Source: Enterobacterales bacterium
Lineage (GTDB): Bacteria; Pseudomonadota; Gammaproteobacteria; Enterobacterales; Succinivibrionaceae
NCBI GenBank assembly: GCA_900768635.1
Contig: CAAGDP010000093.1
Coordinates: forward strand, 1 to 19,092
DNA: 19,092 bases
Reading direction: 5' to 3'
The position numbers and the translations under genes are program-made. Under the pieces are notes generated by a model. The model made no database searches. It worked only from the letters and a program-made list of their open reading frames with translations, and was not told the DNA's origin. Positions 1 through 6,828 of this stretch are shown piece after piece (within the stretch, counting starts at the first letter, position 1; each line of letters opens with the position of its first letter).

Positions 1-1
1 G

Positions 2-163
2 CATGAAATCCTCAAAACATTAAAAGATCGCAGTACGTTTGTCACCAAATCCCGACAATCGGCACGAAAACATGCCGAAGGAAGGACTTTTGCGTCAGTA
101 CTTAACAACATCGTCCAAAGCATTGTGGCGCCTATAACGATCGATGATTTATTGGTTTGTTAA
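2..163 (+). CDS. 3' end of an unidentified gene (partial)
   Basis: An open frame enters from the left edge and runs 53 codons to TAA at 161-163. The visible tail is basic and helical in character, with the segment SRQSARKHAEGRTF followed by a hydrophobic stretch and the C-terminal end DDLLVC. A helix of this kind (regularly spaced Arg/Ala/Glu then an aromatic-containing turn) is common at the C-terminus of glycosyltransferases, but the fragment is too short for me to assign a family. The start and all diagnostic domains lie outside the window. No clear terminator follows it; 230 bases separate it from the next gene. Confidence 0.5.
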   Translation, partial: HEILKTLKDRSTFVTKSRQSARKHAEGRTFASVLNNIVQSIVAPITIDDLLVC

Positions 164-293
164 GGACATGTATATGCAGCTTTTCTGATGTTTGAAGTTT
201 ATCCGACAACCTGTATTCGTAACAAACTTTAGCATTCTTATACTCAGAGTTGCTATGGACTCAACAAAATTACACAGCCACGGACCATTATTG

Positions 294-323
294 TTTACTG
301 TTATGTTAAGGCAGTGTTATGAT
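294..323 (+). promoter_or_regulatory. possible sigma-70 promoter of the MEMO-like gene
   Basis: TTTACT (294-299) and TATGAT (318-323) are separated by 18 bases, 73 bases upstream of the first possible start codon. Both hexamers match the consensus only in part, so this is a candidate. Nothing else was recognised in the 164-395 gap; the 63-codon frame inside it looks like chance. Confidence 0.3.
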
Positions 324-395
324 CGACAGTACACATTAATAATTATAAGAAAAAAATCTACACGATTGTTGCAACGGGAATAGCCTGATTCGACT

Positions 396-1205
396 ATGAG
401 TGCAACTGATAACCGGGTGGTTAATATGAAATATCCAAAGATTGACGTACAATCCCATTATTCAAAAGAATACCTCAGAGACTGGACTATATCAGAAAGC
501 GATAAGTACGCTCCAAGAGAATCCCGAGCTGTAAACGCCATCTTGCTTCCCATTGCCAAAAGAGAAACAACCTCCAGCATGGTGGTTGAAGCGCTCAGAC
601 AGATAGAAAACTTTCAGGATTATAAAAGAATTTTAGCAGTAGGATGTTGTACAGCCAATATCAATTCAGGGATCTATTTTCTGAAGGACAGATATTACTC
701 TAACGATCTGGTCTCCATTGATGCATCTATTGATGACACAATCATTCAGAAACTTGAAAAACTGGATATTGTAACCTGTACTGATGCAGCATACCTCCTG
801 GAAAGCAGTGAACTTTCTTATAATCTTCCCCTTATTGCCCAGATGACTCAGGAAAAGTTGCCGATTATTCCAATCATTTACCATAATGCAGACGAATCCG
901 ACCTTAACAAGATTTTCGAGGTTTTCAGTCAGGACGACACTTTAATTCTTATTTGTTCTGATCTGAGTCATTCCCTGTCTGATGCGGAAATTAAATCATT
1001 GGATTCAGTGACCATATCCAAGATTATCGCTCTTGATAACACAGTTACAAATAATCAATGTACGGCATATACCGCGGTAAACTGTCTTATTCACCTGTCA
1101 GATATACACTTCTGGAGACCACGTCTTCTCCGGTACCAGTCAACAGGATTTGAATGCCACGTAATAAACACATCAGGATTTGCTACAGTCATATTTTATG
1201 AGTAG
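396..1205 (+). CDS. degenerate MEMO1/AmmeMemoRadiSam-B family protein
   Basis: The 269-residue product aligns by eye with human MEMO1 and the bacterial AmmeMemoRadiSam system protein B, a fold related to LigB extradiol dioxygenases. Landmarks in order: AILLPIAKRE (48-57, where MEMO1 has AIIAPHAGYT), RILAVGCCTAN (78-88, for RIFILGPSHHV), LPIIPI (155-160), SDLSHS (188-193, for SDFCHW), ISKIIALD (207-214), QCTAYTAV (221-228, for CGRHPIGV) and a C-terminal LLRYQSTG...SGFATVIF. The histidines that with a cysteine bind metal in MEMO1 (H49 and H81) are replaced here by Ile53 and by Thr/Ala near 86-87, while the Cys (C222) and the SDLSH motif remain. It is therefore probably not a normal metal site. 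Neither usual neighbour (AMMECR1, radical SAM protein) is in the window. The start is uncertain: ATG at 396 has no clear ribosome site, while ATG at 426 follows GGGTGG at five bases. Confidence 0.7.
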   Translation: MSATDNRVVNMKYPKIDVQSHYSKEYLRDWTISESDKYAPRESRAVNAILLPIAKRETTSSMVVEALRQIENFQDYKRILAVGCCTANINSGIYFLKDRYYSNDLVSIDASIDDTIIQKLEKLDIVTCTDAAYLLESSELSYNLPLIAQMTQEKLPIIPIIYHNADESDLNKIFEVFSQDDTLILICSDLSHSLSDAEIKSLDSVTISKIIALDNTVTNNQCTAYTAVNCLIHLSDIHFWRPRLLRYQSTGFECHVINTSGFATVIFYE

Positions 1206-1215
1206 CTTCAATATT

Positions 1216-1255
1216 TCCCTGAAATGACAGATTCCCCTCTGTCGCCTTTCAGGGA
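1216..1255 (+). terminator. hairpin after the MEMO-like gene
   Basis: TCCCTGAAA (1216-1224) pairs with TTTCAGGGA (1247-1255), and inside it GACAGA (1226-1231) pairs with TCTGTC (1238-1243). It starts ten bases after the stop codon. Only a weak AT-rich tail follows, so it may be a weak terminator or a 3'-end stabilising hairpin. Confidence 0.5.
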
Positions 1256-1293
1256 TAATTGATCAAGTGAAGACTCGGACTTCTTGGAACTTG

Positions 1294-1326
1294 GGATTGT
1301 TAGTTTACTTCCAATCCTGATACAAT
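1294..1326 (+). promoter_or_regulatory. likely hfq promoter with inverted repeat
   Basis: TTGTTA (1297-1302) and TACAAT (1321-1326) are 18 bases apart and 80 bases upstream of the hfq start. The arms GGATTG (1294-1299) and CAATCC (1312-1317) form an inverted repeat with a 12-base gap that covers the -35 element and spacer, so a repressor site or a chance repeat is possible. Confidence 0.4.
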
Positions 1327-1405
1327 CGTTAAAGGTAGACTGATCCTGAAAAGGGATTAGAAAAAAAAAATCAGCTGAAAATTATCAAAGGTACAGGTAT
1401 AACAA

Positions 1406-1711
1406 ATGTCTGACGCTCAACATCAATCAAATTTTACCTCGCTTGAACAGGCCTTTTCCCTTGGCAACGGTCAGGACAGTGCCCTTAACTGGCTTCGTGT
1501 TACCAGACAACCTGTAGCTATATTTCTGGTAAGCGGCATAAAACTGGAAGGGATCATAAGCGGTTTTGATCCTTACTGCATTTTACTTACCGACTCCAAT
1601 AACAATCAGCAGATGGTATATAAAGCCAAGGTATCAACCATTGCACAGATCACTCACAGCCACGGTGGCCGTAAATCAACAGGCAGTCACAATTCAAAAA
1701 CATCAGGCTGA
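1406..1711 (+). CDS. hfq: Hfq-family RNA chaperone, divergent
   Basis: The 101-residue product carries a full Sm-like domain (about residues 23-81). Hfq proteins are ring hexamers that bind sRNAs and mRNAs. QDSALNWLR (23-31) matches the QDPFLNALR of E. coli Hfq, followed by PVAIFLVSGIKLEGIISGFD (36-55) and MVYKAKVST (70-78), the Sm2 motif. Lys73 corresponds to proximal-pore K56, but Ala74 replaces H57 and Pro56 replaces Q41; the rim RRER patch is reduced to RVTR. About 15 extra residues precede the domain and the tail (82-101) is short and rich in Ser, His and Gly. It stands alone, without the usual miaA and hflX neighbours, behind its own promoter and before a strong terminator. A second, specialised Hfq copy is possible; whether a canonical copy exists elsewhere cannot be seen. 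Confidence 0.88.
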   Translation: MSDAQHQSNFTSLEQAFSLGNGQDSALNWLRVTRQPVAIFLVSGIKLEGIISGFDPYCILLTDSNNNQQMVYKAKVSTIAQITHSHGGRKSTGSHNSKTSG

Positions 1712-1752
1712 ACGAGCAGGATTAATTAAATATTTCTATCATCTTTCCCCAC

Positions 1753-1792
1753 ACACAAAAAAAACCTGAAGAACCTTCAGTTTTTTTTGTGT
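1753..1792. terminator. bidirectional rho-independent terminator between hfq and trmB
   Basis: CTGAAG (1766-1771), loop AAC, CTTCAG (1775-1780), extended by ACAC plus eight A on the left (1753-1764) pairing with eight T plus GTGT on the right (1781-1792). A-tract and T-tract allow termination in both directions, serving the convergent hfq and trmB genes. Confidence 0.9.
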
Positions 1793-1800
1793 CAGGATAG

Positions 1801-2523
1801 TTACAGCTTCTCAAACATCAGATCCCATACACCATGACCCAAACGGAGACCACGCTCTTCAAACTTGGTAACCGGCCGGAAAGACGGACGGGGAACATAA
1901 TCGCCGGAGGAAGAGAGATTTTTCAGAAAACTGCAACTGTTACCGGTCTGAGCCATATGCTCAGCATACTCCTGCCAGTCGGTAGCCATATGAATTATGC
2001 CACCTTTCACCAGTTTGTCCGCAACCAGCCTTAAAAAATCCGGTTGAACAATTCTTCTCTTATGGTGACGTTTTTTGTGCCAGGGATCCGGAAAAAACAA
2101 CTGTAGCTTACTGAGAGAGCCGTCAGGGATCATATTAGTCAGAACCTCCACCGCATCATGATCCATAACTCTGATGTTTTTAATATCCAAATCCCTGACA
2201 GACATAAGGCAGGCTCCAATACCGGGACGATGGACTTCTATACCGATAAAATTAACCTGAGGTTCATTCTGAGCCATGGCAACCAGGGATTTACCCATGC
2301 CGAAACCTATTTCCAGCACAGTAGGATTGGAATTGCCGAAAACCCCGGTAAAATCCAGCATCTTATTTTGATATTCAATGCCCATAACCGGCCAGAGCTG
2401 ATCTAATGCTCTGCTCTGGCCTGCTGTAAGACGTCCTTCTCTTCTTACAAAGCTGACAATCTTACGGCGATGAGGTTCTTCTGGAGACATTTGGTCAGAA
2501 ATGATAGTGGTATCTTCAGTCAT
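1801..2523 (-). CDS. trmB: tRNA (guanine-N7)-methyltransferase TrmB
   Basis: TrmB uses S-adenosylmethionine to make m7G46 in the variable loop of tRNAs. The 240-residue product matches the E. coli enzyme (239) along its whole length: SFVRREGRLTAGQ (24-36), the SAM-binding EIGFGMG (71-77), GIEVHRPGIGACL (94-106), FFPDPWHKKRHHKRR (143-157), TDW (181-183), YVPRPSFRPVTKFE (209-222) and GHGVWDLMFE (229-238). The frame is open upstream to 2616, but the ATG at 2523 is preceded by TAGGA at the right spacing and gives the family length, so the longer start is rejected. It follows dapA on the same strand after 134 bases that contain a GC-rich hairpin, and converges on hfq. Cytosolic housekeeping enzyme with all motifs intact. 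Confidence 0.96.
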   Translation of the reverse strand: MTEDTTIISDQMSPEEPHRRKIVSFVRREGRLTAGQSRALDQLWPVMGIEYQNKMLDFTGVFGNSNPTVLEIGFGMGKSLVAMAQNEPQVNFIGIEVHRPGIGACLMSVRDLDIKNIRVMDHDAVEVLTNMIPDGSLSKLQLFFPDPWHKKRHHKRRIVQPDFLRLVADKLVKGGIIHMATDWQEYAEHMAQTGNSCSFLKNLSSSGDYVPRPSFRPVTKFEERGLRLGHGVWDLMFEKL

Positions 2524-2605
2524 GGGTTTCCTACAGATGACAACCGGAACAGTGCCGGCGTTGGTGAAAGAAATAAACGAAAAATGAAAAGATCTTAGAC
2601 AGACA

Positions 2606-2627
2606 CTCCCCCGCACCGGCGGAGGAG
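2606..2627 (-). terminator. GC-rich hairpin between dapA and trmB
   Basis: A nine-pair stem (2606-2614 with 2619-2627, one G-U pair on the minus strand) closes the four-base loop 2615-2618. It lies 30 bases past the dapA stop. There is no T-tract after it on the minus strand, so it may attenuate read-through into trmB or protect the dapA mRNA end and is not a classical terminator. Confidence 0.45.
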
Positions 2628-2657
2628 GTTCGGATCAGTGAAAGAAATCAAAAAAGA

Positions 2658-3533
2658 TCAGATAAGACCTAATTCAGACATTTCCTTTTCAATCTTGCCT
2701 TTAGTTGCCGAAGTTAACGGCAGAATAGGACAACGACATTCTTCAGAGCAGAGACCGAGAAGTGAAGCTGCATACTTGGCTCCGGCCGGACTTGGCTCAG
2801 CAAACATGAGTTTGTGAAGAGGGATCAGCCTATCCTGCAAGGCACATGCTTCATCCCATTTCTTGGCCAGAGTGAGTTCCTGCAATTCGGAGAGAAGTTT
2901 TGGTGCCACATTGGCTGTTACAGAAATACATCCGCAACCGCCGGACAGATTGTATGGAACTGCAGTGGAATCTTCTCCGGAAATCCACAGAAAATCCTTA
3001 CGGCTAATCAGTTTTCTTTCCAGCCAAGGTCTTTCCAAATCACCGGTAGCATCCTTAATACCGATAATACGAGGCAACTCAGCAAGACGGGCAACTGTTT
3101 CCGGCATAATATTAACCACCGCTCTACCAGGAACATTGTAGAGAATAATAGGGATATTGGTATTATCGTGCACCATCTTAAAATGGGCATATAAACCTTC
3201 CTGATTTGGACGGTTATAATATCCGGCAATCTGCAATGTAGCATCAGCTCCGAACTTTTCAGCCATTTTACTGTATTCAATAGCTTCAACAGGATTATTA
3301 GATCCGGCACCGGCAATAACGGCAACGCGTCCTGCGGCGGTTTTGACTGTAATCTCAATTACCCTGCAATGTTCGTCATGTGATAAGGTCGGGCATTCAC
3401 CGGTAGTTCCTACCGGAACGATGCCGTGAGTACCTTGTTGCACATGCCACTCAACCATTCTGCTTAATGCTTCTTCGTCAAGTTTGCCGTTTTTGAACGG
3501 AGTAATTAATGCAACTATGGAACCGCGGATCAT
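2658..3533 (-). CDS. dapA: 4-hydroxy-tetrahydrodipicolinate synthase
   Basis: DapA condenses pyruvate with aspartate semialdehyde, the first committed step to diaminopimelate and lysine. The 291-residue TIM-barrel matches E. coli DapA (292). Visible are VGTTGE (41-46, with Thr43-Thr44), YYNRPNQEGLY (105-115), ILYNVPGR (130-137, catalytic Tyr132 and substrate-binding Arg137) and IGIKDATG (157-164) with the Schiff-base Lys160. The residues that form the lysine feedback site in the E. coli enzyme also have counterparts (His52, His55, Asn79, Glu83, Tyr105), so feedback inhibition is plausible. One oddity is Gly104 in place of the Pro that usually precedes the double Tyr. ATG at 3533 follows AAGGAG at seven bases. 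It is transcribed away from glgC and is followed by trmB. Confidence 0.96.
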   Translation of the reverse strand: MIRGSIVALITPFKNGKLDEEALSRMVEWHVQQGTHGIVPVGTTGECPTLSHDEHCRVIEITVKTAAGRVAVIAGAGSNNPVEAIEYSKMAEKFGADATLQIAGYYNRPNQEGLYAHFKMVHDNTNIPIILYNVPGRAVVNIMPETVARLAELPRIIGIKDATGDLERPWLERKLISRKDFLWISGEDSTAVPYNLSGGCGCISVTANVAPKLLSELQELTLAKKWDEACALQDRLIPLHKLMFAEPSPAGAKYAASLLGLCSEECRCPILPLTSATKGKIEKEMSELGLI

Positions 3534-4127
3534 TGTATCTCCTTTATGGACTCTCTCAGGCGCTGCACATCAAAGTATACAGGCGCAAAATCTAAAACTG
3601 CCGTAACCTGAAACCAAAAATCAGGCCAGGCAAACATAATAGGGAAATTATACTCTAAAACGACTAAAATTATAATCCAAAATTCATAAGCTACAGCCGG
3701 CAAAATACTTATTATCAGGATCTGCGCCGTTACTTAAGTCATTCAGAACACAAGTTTGCCAAGAACAGTAACAACCAGAAAAAATCTTCAACTGCAGGGA
3801 AAAACATACCGCCGGTTGAGAATCTGCCCGCTTTTGGATACTAATCCAAATACAGATCTGATTATTATTCACATCAGCAGTTTCCTAAAGATCGTCACCT
3901 TTTGTTGTTTTAGATCTGTATCTGCCCTGGAGGATTTTCAGTAATGGATGTTCCCTATTTATGTATGGCAATGCCCAGGGTGTCAGGCGAATTCAGCAGC
4001 TCTTTTTGAAAATTGAAAGTAGAAGTGATAACTATGAGTATCTACATTGCAAAATCTTGAACAGTGCTACACATTTTACAACTCCATATGGATATTATAA
4101 GGAGACAGATTTTATAAGGGGGTAAGT
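3534..4127. other. 594-base divergent intergenic region dapA/glgC
   Basis: No convincing gene is present. Two overlapping 62-codon frames on opposite strands (3684-3872 and 3756-3944) have no family resemblance and look like chance. One small frame at 3944-4009 (+, 21 codons, beginning MDVPYLCMAM) has GGAGG ten bases upstream and could encode a leader peptide, but nothing else supports it. A CCTGA/TCAGG stem lies at 3607-3625. Just before glgC the word TTATAAGG occurs twice, the second copy forming part of the AAGGGGG ribosome site. The length is large for this otherwise compact window, so regulatory sites for glycogen synthesis or an unrecognised small RNA are possible. Confidence 0.4.
3647..3675 (-). 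promoter_or_regulatory. possible dapA promoter
   Basis: On the minus strand TATAAT (3647-3652) is a perfect -10; a weak -35, TTATAA, lies at 3670-3675 with a 17-base spacer. It would leave a leader of about 105 bases before dapA. No recognisable lysine riboswitch was seen in that leader. Confidence 0.4.
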
Positions 4128-5339
4128 ATGTCCGGAGTGCTAGCGGTGATCCTGGCGGGCGGTGAAGGTACCAGATTGTTGCCACTCACCCTTTCCAGAA
4201 GTAAGCCTGCGGTTCCTTTTGCAGGGAGCTACCGTCTGATTGACTTTGTGCTTAATAATTTTGTCAATTCCAACATTCTTAAAATCTATGTACTTACCCA
4301 GTTTAAATCCCAGTCTCTGTACCTGCATCTGAAAAAAGGATGGAATATCAGCGGTATTTCCGGATGTTTTATCGATCCTATTCCTGCCCAGATGCGTCTT
4401 GGGAAACGGTGGTATGACGGTACAGCAGATTCAGTATTTCAGAATTTAAGTTTCATACAGCAGGAAAAGCCTGATCATATCTGCATCTTTGGCAGTGATC
4501 ATATCTACAAAATGGATATCACCCAGATGCTGACTTTCCACCAGCAGAAAAAAGCCAAGTTAACTGTAGCTGCCATTAAAGTTCCTTTGAAGGAGGCGAG
4601 ATCTTTCGGTGTAATTGAAGTAGACGAGAACGGTAGAATGATTGGCTTTGAAGAAAAGCCCCGCTATCCCCGGGGAATACCCGGAGATCCGGAACATGCG
4701 CTGGTATCCATGGGTAATTATGTTTTTGAACCTGAAACCCTTTATGCAGAAACCCTGAGGGATAATGACAACCCTTATTCGTCTCATGATTTCGGCAAGG
4801 ATGTCATCCCTGACATGGTAAAAAATCATGCTGATGTTTATGTATATGACTTCAGCACTAACGAAATACCGGGAGAGGAAAAGAGAAGCGCCTACTGGCG
4901 GGATGTGGGAGATATCGACTCCTACTGGCAGGCACATATGGATATTTTAGATACCCCTGCCAAATTTTCTCTTTATAATCCTCACTGGCCCTTGCATACC
5001 TATTATCCACCACTGCCTCCGATTATGATTCGGGACAAAGCCAATGCTCAGATCAATCAGTCTCTCATAAGTGCCGGATCTCTTATCAGAGAAGCCGTAA
5101 TTGATCACAGTGTCATAGGCTTTGAATGCCATATTGGCAAAAACACAGTGCTTACCAATGTAGTTCTTATCGGAGATGTAAGGATCGGCGAAAACTGTCG
5201 AATCACCAATGCGATTATTGATCGGGATGTTACAATAAGCAGTGGTACTGTTATAGGCGAAGACTTAGAGAAAGATTCCAAACTATTCTCGGTTTCTAAG
5301 GGACAAATTCGCGTAATCAAGAAAGGCTCCAGGATCTGA
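4128..5339 (+). CDS. glgC: glucose-1-phosphate adenylyltransferase
   Basis: GlgC makes ADP-glucose from ATP and glucose 1-phosphate, the regulated first step of bacterial glycogen synthesis. The 403-residue product has the nucleotidyltransferase signature LAGGEGTRLLPLT (9-21), SKPAVPFAGSYRLIDF (25-40), WYDGTADSVFQN (95-106), FGSDHIY (121-127, catalytic Asp124), FEEKP (174-178, sugar-phosphate Lys177), SHDFGKDVIPD and YWRDVG, then a C-terminal left-handed beta-helix domain with hexapeptide-like repeats. It is shorter than the E. coli enzyme (431) at the N-terminus, and the position of E. coli Lys39, the fructose-1,6-bisphosphate activation residue, is Ser23 here, so it belongs to the non-enteric type and its activator may differ. 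ATG follows AAGGGGG. Four bases separate it from glgA, forming an operon. Confidence 0.96.
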   Translation: MSGVLAVILAGGEGTRLLPLTLSRSKPAVPFAGSYRLIDFVLNNFVNSNILKIYVLTQFKSQSLYLHLKKGWNISGISGCFIDPIPAQMRLGKRWYDGTADSVFQNLSFIQQEKPDHICIFGSDHIYKMDITQMLTFHQQKKAKLTVAAIKVPLKEARSFGVIEVDENGRMIGFEEKPRYPRGIPGDPEHALVSMGNYVFEPETLYAETLRDNDNPYSSHDFGKDVIPDMVKNHADVYVYDFSTNEIPGEEKRSAYWRDVGDIDSYWQAHMDILDTPAKFSLYNPHWPLHTYYPPLPPIMIRDKANAQINQSLISAGSLIREAVIDHSVIGFECHIGKNTVLTNVVLIGDVRIGENCRITNAIIDRDVTISSGTVIGEDLEKDSKLFSVSKGQIRVIKKGSRI

Positions 5340-5343
5340 GAAT

Positions 5344-6792
5344 ATGGATATATTATTTCTTACCTCTGAACTTCAGGGCATTTCCAAAACCGGAGGCCTT
5401 GCCGATGTTGCTAAAGCTCTTCCGGCTGAACTGACCAGGATGGGCAACAATGTTAAAGTTGTTATGCCTTTTTATGCCTCTGCCTCCAATGTAGAAGATG
5501 CTCAGGTCGTAGGCGAATACGATCTGTCTGTAAACGGACATGCCACCATGCACTACCGGGTACTGTCCAAAAATTTCAATGGATATACTGTATGGTTTGT
5601 AGACTATGATCCTTACTTTGCCCGCAACAGTCTTTATGATGAAAATTCCATTGCCTATTCAGACAACGGGGAAAGATTTATTTTTCTGTCCATCTGCGCA
5701 CTGGAAATATGTCTCCACCTGAACTTCCATCCTTATGTGGTGCATTGTAATGACTGGCATACGGCTATTGCACCGTTTCTCCTTAAAACCCGGTATCGAG
5801 GATATAACGAGTTTTCACAGACAAAATCCATTCTTACCATTCATAATGGAGCATTTCAGGGAGTATTTGATCGTTCTCAGTTCTGGCTTGCCCCGGAAAT
5901 CTACGAATATGCTAATGATTTTCTGATGCAGGGGATGAGTTACTTTAATCTTCTGAAGATCGGCGTATCATTTGCTGATGAACTGAATACGGTAAGTCCA
6001 GGATATGCCCAGGAATTAACCACCTATTTAGGCGGACATGGCATGTCTAAAAACTTTGCATCCCGTGCGGATCATCTGCGGGGGATTATTAACGGTTGTG
6101 ATTACACCGACTGGGATCCCCTTAACGATCCCCTGATCCCTTACAATTACAGTCAGAAACATATTGAAGAAAAAATCCTCTGCAAACATATTCTGCAGAA
6201 AAAGCTGAATATTGCGGTTAATGATTATCCAATGTTTGGCATGATTTGCCGGCTTACGGAACAGAAAGGGCTGAATATTCTGCTACCAATACTGGATCAT
6301 TTTCTGATCCACAATCTCAACCTTATTATTATCGGCACAGGAGATCCCGGTCTGGTAAAGCAACTGACCATTACCAGTATGAAATTCCCGGACAAATTTG
6401 TCTTTATCAACTCCTATGATGAACAGCTTGCTCATATGACAGAAGCTGCCTCGGACTTTTTCCTGATGCCGTCACTATATGAACCTTGCGGACTGAATCA
6501 AATGTATTCCATGGCCTATGGCTCTCTGCCGATAGTTCGATCCGTAGGAGGATTGAAAGATACGGTCAACGATTATGATATGAACAAGTCTGAAGCAACA
6601 GGATTTAAATTTGATCGTCCGGAGCCTATTGATCTTCTGGCAACTCTGCGTCGGGCTTTACTCTTTTATCTTCAGGATCCGGAAGAATATCGCCGGGTAC
6701 AGATTAATGCCATGCACACCAGATATTACTGGACCTCATCTGCGGAGCAGTACCTGAAAATGTACCGTGATGCCCACGAAGTTCTGAACTGA
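5344..6792 (+). CDS. glgA: glycogen synthase (ADP-glucose, GT5)
   Basis: GlgA adds glucose from ADP-glucose to alpha-1,4-glucan. The 482-residue product is of family length (E. coli 477). The N-terminal domain begins with the ADP-glucose-binding SKTGGLADVAKALP (14-27), followed by VVHCNDWHTA and TIHNGAFQG; the C-terminal GT-B half holds GMICRLTEQKGL with the Arg and Lys that contact the nucleotide phosphates, and SLYEPCGLNQMYSMAYG, whose Glu corresponds to the conserved GT5 acceptor/donor residue. It begins four bases after glgC and is almost certainly cotranscribed with it. No glgB, glgX or glgP is present, so branching and breakdown genes must lie elsewhere. The gene converges on the phosphoglycerol transferase with a 36-base gap in which I see no terminator hairpin. 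Confidence 0.96.
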   Translation: MDILFLTSELQGISKTGGLADVAKALPAELTRMGNNVKVVMPFYASASNVEDAQVVGEYDLSVNGHATMHYRVLSKNFNGYTVWFVDYDPYFARNSLYDENSIAYSDNGERFIFLSICALEICLHLNFHPYVVHCNDWHTAIAPFLLKTRYRGYNEFSQTKSILTIHNGAFQGVFDRSQFWLAPEIYEYANDFLMQGMSYFNLLKIGVSFADELNTVSPGYAQELTTYLGGHGMSKNFASRADHLRGIINGCDYTDWDPLNDPLIPYNYSQKHIEEKILCKHILQKKLNIAVNDYPMFGMICRLTEQKGLNILLPILDHFLIHNLNLIIIGTGDPGLVKQLTITSMKFPDKFVFINSYDEQLAHMTEAASDFFLMPSLYEPCGLNQMYSMAYGSLPIVRSVGGLKDTVNDYDMNKSEATGFKFDRPEPIDLLATLRRALLFYLQDPEEYRRVQINAMHTRYYWTSSAEQYLKMYRDAHEVLN

Positions 6793-6828
6793 CTATGCAG
6801 GAGGCAGGATCATCATTTATAAGAGGAG

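Noticed and set aside
192..383. 63-codon plus-strand frame upstream of the MEMO-like gene
   Set aside because: It overlaps the candidate promoter, shows no family features, and has an amino acid make-up typical of translated AT-rich intergenic DNA.
2524..2616. N-terminal extension of TrmB
   Set aside because: The ATG at 2523 has a good ribosome site and gives the normal family length; the upstream 31 codons cover the intergenic region and do not resemble TrmB.
3534..3646. Lysine riboswitch in the dapA leader
   Set aside because: The leader is only about 105 bases and lacks the long multi-helix core expected of the lysine riboswitch.
3684..3944. Two overlapping 62-codon frames on opposite strands between dapA and glgC
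   Set aside because: No ribosome sites of note, no recognisable domains, and mutual overlap; treated as chance.
6793..6828. Terminator between convergent glgA and the phosphoglycerol transferase gene
   Set aside because: No stem-loop with a T-tract could be found in the 36-base gap.
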